Below are positions 60,555 to 64,000 of a stretch of 64,000 bases of DNA, piece by piece. Numbering within the stretch: the first letter of the stretch is position 1; every line of letters begins with the position of its first letter. Under the pieces are notes generated by a model, which did not search any database, had not been told where the DNA came from, and worked only from the letters and a program-made list of their open reading frames with translations. Source of the DNA: Centrapalus pauciflorus (Eukaryota; Streptophyta; Magnoliopsida; Asterales; Asteraceae); the NCBI GenBank assembly GCA_020465985.1, contig JAANYP010000811.1:1096001-1160000 (forward strand), in the 5' to 3' direction. The position numbers and the translations under genes are program-made.

Positions 60555-61182
60555 ACACCGTCAACGAGTGCGGAATCCTCGTTAATAGCTTGACGGATAT
60601 AACACTCACACGAAATACGGAGACTACCACGGCGTTGTACGATCGCTAACGAACGAACCTACGCGATGATTCTCTCCGAAAACTCACTAATATAACTGAT
60701 AAACTCGAGATCGCCCTTTTGCTTAATCTCACATGAATTCTGCAAAAGTCTCCTAATGGTTCGATTTAATCCCTAATTATAGAGGCTCATTCGAGTTTGT
60801 CATGGGCCAAACTCAAATCAGGCCCAAGGCCCATTTGAGTTTGTCCCCTTGACACTCTCGAATCTGCCTTATAGTGCACATTCGAATTTACCATAAATTC
60901 GAATGTCTTTTAATGATGAATTCGAATGTATTCTAAATTCGAATTTCACATATTAAACTTATATTTGAACTTATGTTTTAACTTATGTTTGAATTTATCT
61001 TTGAACTTTATGTTTGAACTTCTTGTAATACATTACATCAAGTTCAAACATACAATCAATAACTATCAAACATATATAAACACATATATCAAACACTCGT
61101 AAATATTCAATACTTTGCAATATCACTTGAACCAAAATGCTAATACACTTAGACTGCTATCGTCACACAGGGTGTACCAACA
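60555..61182 (-). repeat. 5' LTR of element D, outer fragment
   Basis: It continues the D LTR from acaccgtcaacgag (60555, the second copy of the E target duplication) to CCAACA at 61182. The TATA candidate lies near 60773-60786. It is followed by the D target duplication gagaa (61183-61187). Confidence 0.92.
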
Positions 61183-61691
61183 GAGAATGTCACTTTGCAT
61201 CTTTCTTCTTTTGCTAATGTCATTTTGAAATAAGTAAAGGTTTGTCACCCTTTTCAGATATCCGTTTGTCTTCATGTAACAGAACAGCGTGGGCAGTCTG
61301 TGCAGTTTGGTTTTCCACTTTGTCTTCGACTTGTAAACTGATCTTGTAGCCAAAAACAATACATGAGGACTTGGAAACATATTCCATAAAGTGTTTAGCC
61401 TGTTCACAAAGAACAGAACACTTGTAAACTGTCTAAGTTGCTCAACATAATAGAGCAGCGTAGACAGTTTATGTCCAGCCTGTTCAGCAGACAGAACAGC
61501 TTGGACAAACTGCCTTTGTTGCAACGAATGCAACATGGTAAACAGCTTTGGGCTGATATTGCAAATCACATTTCAGGTTTCAATAAGGCATAAACAGGCC
61601 TTAAATTATACCTTCAAGTGCATCAACAGGTTTGATTAAAAATCTCCCCCTCAGATGTAGAACAGGTTTGACTGCCTTTTTATGCCTAACA
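61183..61691 (-). repeat. Element F LTR, U3 part
   Basis: On the - strand the LTR starts TGTTAGGCATAAAAAGG at 61691, directly after a polypurine tract. The part 61250-61560 carries repeated CTGTTC/GAACAG and AGACAGTTT words. An additional polypurine-like copy (GAGGGGGAGATT) lies inside the LTR near 61645-61656. The LTR is cut at 61183 by element D and resumes at 33962. Confidence 0.65.
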
Positions 61692-62227
61692 ATCTCCCCC
61701 TATTTGCAATAATCAGTCTGAGCTGATTTAATCAATAATCACTATACATTTTACAATACATCTTGCTGAAATGAAATTACAACATTTAAGTAAAGTAAAA
61801 GATCAGTTTATATATACTAATTTTGATTACATAAACAACATATGTTTTTACAGAAGTACAACTACTGTACTAATGTATATTAACTAATGTAAAAAAGAAA
61901 AGTTACAACATATGTAACAAAGTACAACTAATGTACAAAAGAGTTCAACAATTTGGACTGTTGATGTTGGGAGCAGATAATGGCGAGCCTGTCCAACCGA
62001 TGGACATCTTCCATTCTTCACCTACTCAGATAGTAGGTGGATTTCTCTGCAGTGGTGGCAGTCCTTCTTTAAAGATTTTTTCAACTTCATCCCTTGTTTC
62101 CTCTAGATCTTGAATTTCAACTCTGAGAAACGTAAATTTGGGATCTTGAAGTTCACCTCTTTCATAAAAGCCTCTGAGCTGGTCCCAGACGACTACTCTC
62201 CATTTTGCTGGATTGCCTGAAGGAAGT
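61692..62227 (-). pseudogene. Element F 3' end: extra-ORF remnant, 3' untranslated part, polypurine tract
   Basis: The polypurine tract is 61692-61700 (AGGGGGAGAT on the - strand). An open frame enters at 62225 and ends with TGA at 62026-62028; it reads NPAKWRVVVWDQL and KFTFLRVEIQDLEETRDEVE. It fits the charged C-terminal part of an extra ORF by position only; the family match is weak. The rest (61701-62025) is AT rich with no gene. Element G interrupts the ORF at 62228; the first copy of its target duplication is probably gaagt (62223-62227). Confidence 0.45.
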
Positions 62228-62889
62228 TGTAAGGTCTACCACTGACAGATCTATCTAGACGCGGATCCGTTAACGAGTGCGGAATCCTCGTTGACGGTTA
62301 GACGGACAACTCTCAACCAACGGAAACACGGAGACTATTAGACGCTGAACGAACGACACACGAACGATCCTACGTACTAATTCTCTCCGAAACGGGACTC
62401 ACCTAGCTGATAAACTCGAGATCGCCTATTGCTTAATTCCTCACGAATTCTGCAAAAAGGTCTGCTAATCATTCGAGTCTATCCCTAATTATAGACCCTG
62501 ATTCGAGTCTGTTGTGGGCCAACCTGGAATCTGGCCTAAGGCCTCATTCGAATCTGTCCATCTGACAGATTCGAATCTAACCTATTCGAATCTAAGGATA
62601 CATTCGAATCTATCACAGATTCGAATGTCTTCCTTTACATATTCGAATCTAACCAATACACTTAAACACTTACGTGATGAAACTTTATGTTTTAACTTAT
62701 GCTTGACATACTCTTTGACTTTTATGTTTGAACTTCTTGTAATATGTTACATCAAGTTCAAACACACAATCAATAACAGACAAACACATATTGAACATAT
62801 ATATCAAAACACTTGTTAATATTCAGAATATTACTTAAATCATAACGCAGATCGATTAGACTGCTATCGTCACACAGGGTGTACCAACA
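62228..62889 (-). repeat. 3' LTR of element G (662 bp)
   Basis: On the - strand it runs from TGTTGGTACACC (62889) to CCTTACA (62228), the same family as the D and E LTRs but more diverged. The TATA-like TCTATAATTAGGG lies near 62484-62496. The polypurine tract AAGGGGGAGTC is at 62890-62900, again inside a hairpin with arms 62863-62871 and 62901-62909. Confidence 0.9.
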
Positions 62890-62935
62890 GACTCCCCCTT
62901 GACGATAGCTTCTAATTATTTACATTACATCAAAT

Positions 62936-64000
62936 TTAAGTACTAGAGCTATAGATACTACTACCTGCATATAACCCTGCATCTATACAAACTTTAACTA
63001 CCTTTTGGAACTTCCTGGCTTCAGATCTCCATGGTTCTGTAAAAAAGATAGGCTGATCATGAAGCTTCTTCAGGTCGTCCTTAGATAGGTTTATCAAATG
63101 CAGTGGGTCGTATACCTTCAAAATTACCTGCTCGTCTTGATCCTCCATTATAGCTTCAGCAGTATCAATCTCCAGGTACCACCACTTCATGTTGCTCAAA
63201 ACATTTTGTGGCATTGGCTTCATTGGCACTTTTTTCAAGCATTTGACTGGCTTATAGATCATTCTAGCCCAAGGTCTTCCAGTATGAGGATCTATCCTTG
63301 ATCCATCCTCGACCCTTTTGCCTGATCTCGGCTTAAGCCTCTCAAATTTGCCTGATCGCCCTTCTTTCCTTATAATTCTTTCAATAACGCTCGCGTAGGG
63401 ATCATTTCCAATGTTGATCAGCTCCTTCCAGGCTAACTCTTTAACTTCAATCTTGGGCAACGAATTAAACGCTTTCAATGTCCGCCTCAAGTATTGAAGT
63501 CCATCCCTTCTCTTCAAAATAAACAGCTGCAGTTCTCTGTCAAAGAACCAGCTAATAATCCCTCCAGCAAAATTTCCAGCACCTGGATTCCTCATCTTCT
63601 TCTTCATCTTCAGCTGATCTTTCTTTTCTTCCTTCTTGAACCAAAGATTTAACAGATCAGCTCTAGATGGCTCTTTCTCAGCCTCTTCAAGGTCTTTATC
63701 TTCAGCTGAGGCTACTTTGATGTAATCAATATCAATCACATTATGATCTTGGCTTTCATACAGTTCAGTGATTGGTTGTGAATTGATTATTACTTCGTTA
63801 ACGTGATCATCTTCATCATCTATTATTTCATCATCTGATTTCCAGTCAGCGACATCATCTGGAATAAACTCACCTTCTTCTAAATCTTCAATATCATCTT
63901 CAAAATCAAACTCCATCAGCTCTTCTTCAATATCTTTTAGCGCATCGATCATGTCGCTATCTAAATTCCTTGAAGAACTAGCCTCTCCTCTTTCACCTTC
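62936..64000 (-). CDS. Extra (env-like) ORF of element G, C-terminal part
   Basis: An open frame runs from the window edge to the stop at 62936, about 354 codons without a break. It starts in an acidic, Glu/Asp-rich stretch and ends in the conserved C-terminal domain of D and E (ISWFFDRELQLFILKRRDG, KAFNSLPKIEVKELAWKEL, GRPWARMIYKPVKCLKKVP, VYDPLHLINLSKDDLKKL, KVCIDAGLYAGSS). Preservation of this frame while surrounding non-coding DNA has diverged suggests that the domain was under selection in the active family. Its function is unknown. The N-terminal parts are outside the window. Confidence 0.8.
   Translation of the reverse strand, partial: EGERGEASSSRNLDSDMIDALKDIEEELMEFDFEDDIEDLEEGEFIPDDVADWKSDDEIIDDEDDHVNEVIINSQPITELYESQDHNVIDIDYIKVASAEDKDLEEAEKEPSRADLLNLWFKKEEKKDQLKMKKKMRNPGAGNFAGGIISWFFDRELQLFILKRRDGLQYLRRTLKAFNSLPKIEVKELAWKELINIGNDPYASVIERIIRKEGRSGKFERLKPRSGKRVEDGSRIDPHTGRPWARMIYKPVKCLKKVPMKPMPQNVLSNMKWWYLEIDTAEAIMEDQDEQVILKVYDPLHLINLSKDDLKKLHDQPIFFTEPWRSEARKFQKVVKVCIDAGLYAGSSIYSSST

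Larger units (their letters stand above)
33963..61182 (-). mobile_element. Element D: Ty1/copia (SIRE-like) retrotransposon, split by element E
   Basis: Both LTRs, primer site, gag, pol, spacer, extra ORF and polypurine tract are present. The target site duplication is gagaa at 33958-33962 and 61183-61187. The 5' LTR is interrupted by element E after 43 bases. The left and right LTRs differ at roughly twenty positions by eye, more than the two LTRs of E, in agreement with the nesting order. Gag, integrase and the extra ORF are broken. Element D lies inside the LTR of element F. Confidence 0.92.
62228..64000 (-). mobile_element. Element G: Ty1/copia (D/E family) retrotransposon, 3' end only
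   Basis: The 3' LTR, polypurine tract and end of the extra ORF are seen; the remainder continues beyond the window. It is inserted in the 3' part of element F. Confidence 0.88.

Noticed and set aside
61123..61569. Open frame of 148 codons on the - strand
   Set aside because: It crosses the border between the D LTR and the F LTR, so it is an accidental frame made by the insertion.
62514..62819. Open frame of about 100 codons in the G LTR
   Set aside because: It lies wholly inside an LTR and its translation follows TTCGAAT-type repeats.
1..64000. Host protein-coding gene or tRNA/rRNA gene
   Set aside because: All substantial frames belong to retroelement gag, pol or extra ORFs, and I recognised no tRNA or rRNA; the tRNA-Met-like words at 24554, 47096 and 59911 are primer binding sites.

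Overview
This 64 kb window looks like repeat-rich DNA from a flowering plant. I found no host gene, rRNA, tRNA or CRISPR array. Almost all of it is Ty1/copia LTR retrotransposons. They have long gag proteins, the copia order protease-integrase-RT-RNase H, and an extra (env-like) ORF downstream of pol, which is the arrangement of the SIRE/Maximus lineage. The extra ORFs and gag types resemble those seen in asterid genomes such as Asteraceae, but that host assignment is only an inference.

Layout. Element A (+ strand, 1-9740, cut by the window start) ends in an LTR and is followed by a four-unit tandem repeat with GGCC hairpins (9810-10620). All other retroelements lie on the - strand. Element B occupies 10863-24564 and element C 24920-about 33613. 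One LTR (24565-24919) serves both as the 3' LTR of C and as the 5' LTR of B, while the LTR at the far end of B has a different sequence. The gag of C is cut by element F, of which LTR pieces (about 33614-33962 and 61183-61691) and a short 3' remnant (to 62227) are visible. Element D (33963-61182, TSD gagaa) is inserted in the F LTR. Element E (47153-60554, TSD acgcc/acacc) is inserted in the 5' LTR of D. A 300-bp hAT-type MITE (37340-37639, TSD ccccattc) sits in the env-like ORF of D. Element G (62228 to the window end) is inserted in F. The inferred order is B/C, then F, then D and G, then E, with the MITE arriving after D.

Expression logic. Every gag, pol and env-like ORF that is complete in the window carries stops or frameshifts, so these copies look non-autonomous, but they preserve signals. 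In A, D and E a good 5' splice site lies in mid-gag and a good 3' splice site immediately before protease. Both are in phase 0, the predicted intron is a multiple of three, and the gag stop codon overlaps the branch-point motif. Splicing would remove the second zinc knuckle plus the gag stop and give a Gag-Pol fusion; retention would give Gag alone. A second acceptor lies just before the env-like ATG in B, D and E.

Other non-coding structure: three tandem hairpins with a covarying pair in the pol-env spacer of D and E; a stem that brackets the polypurine tract/LTR junction in D and G; dense ACTCGA/TTCGA word repeats in leaders, spacers and LTRs; and three heat-shock-element-like sites in the B spacer.
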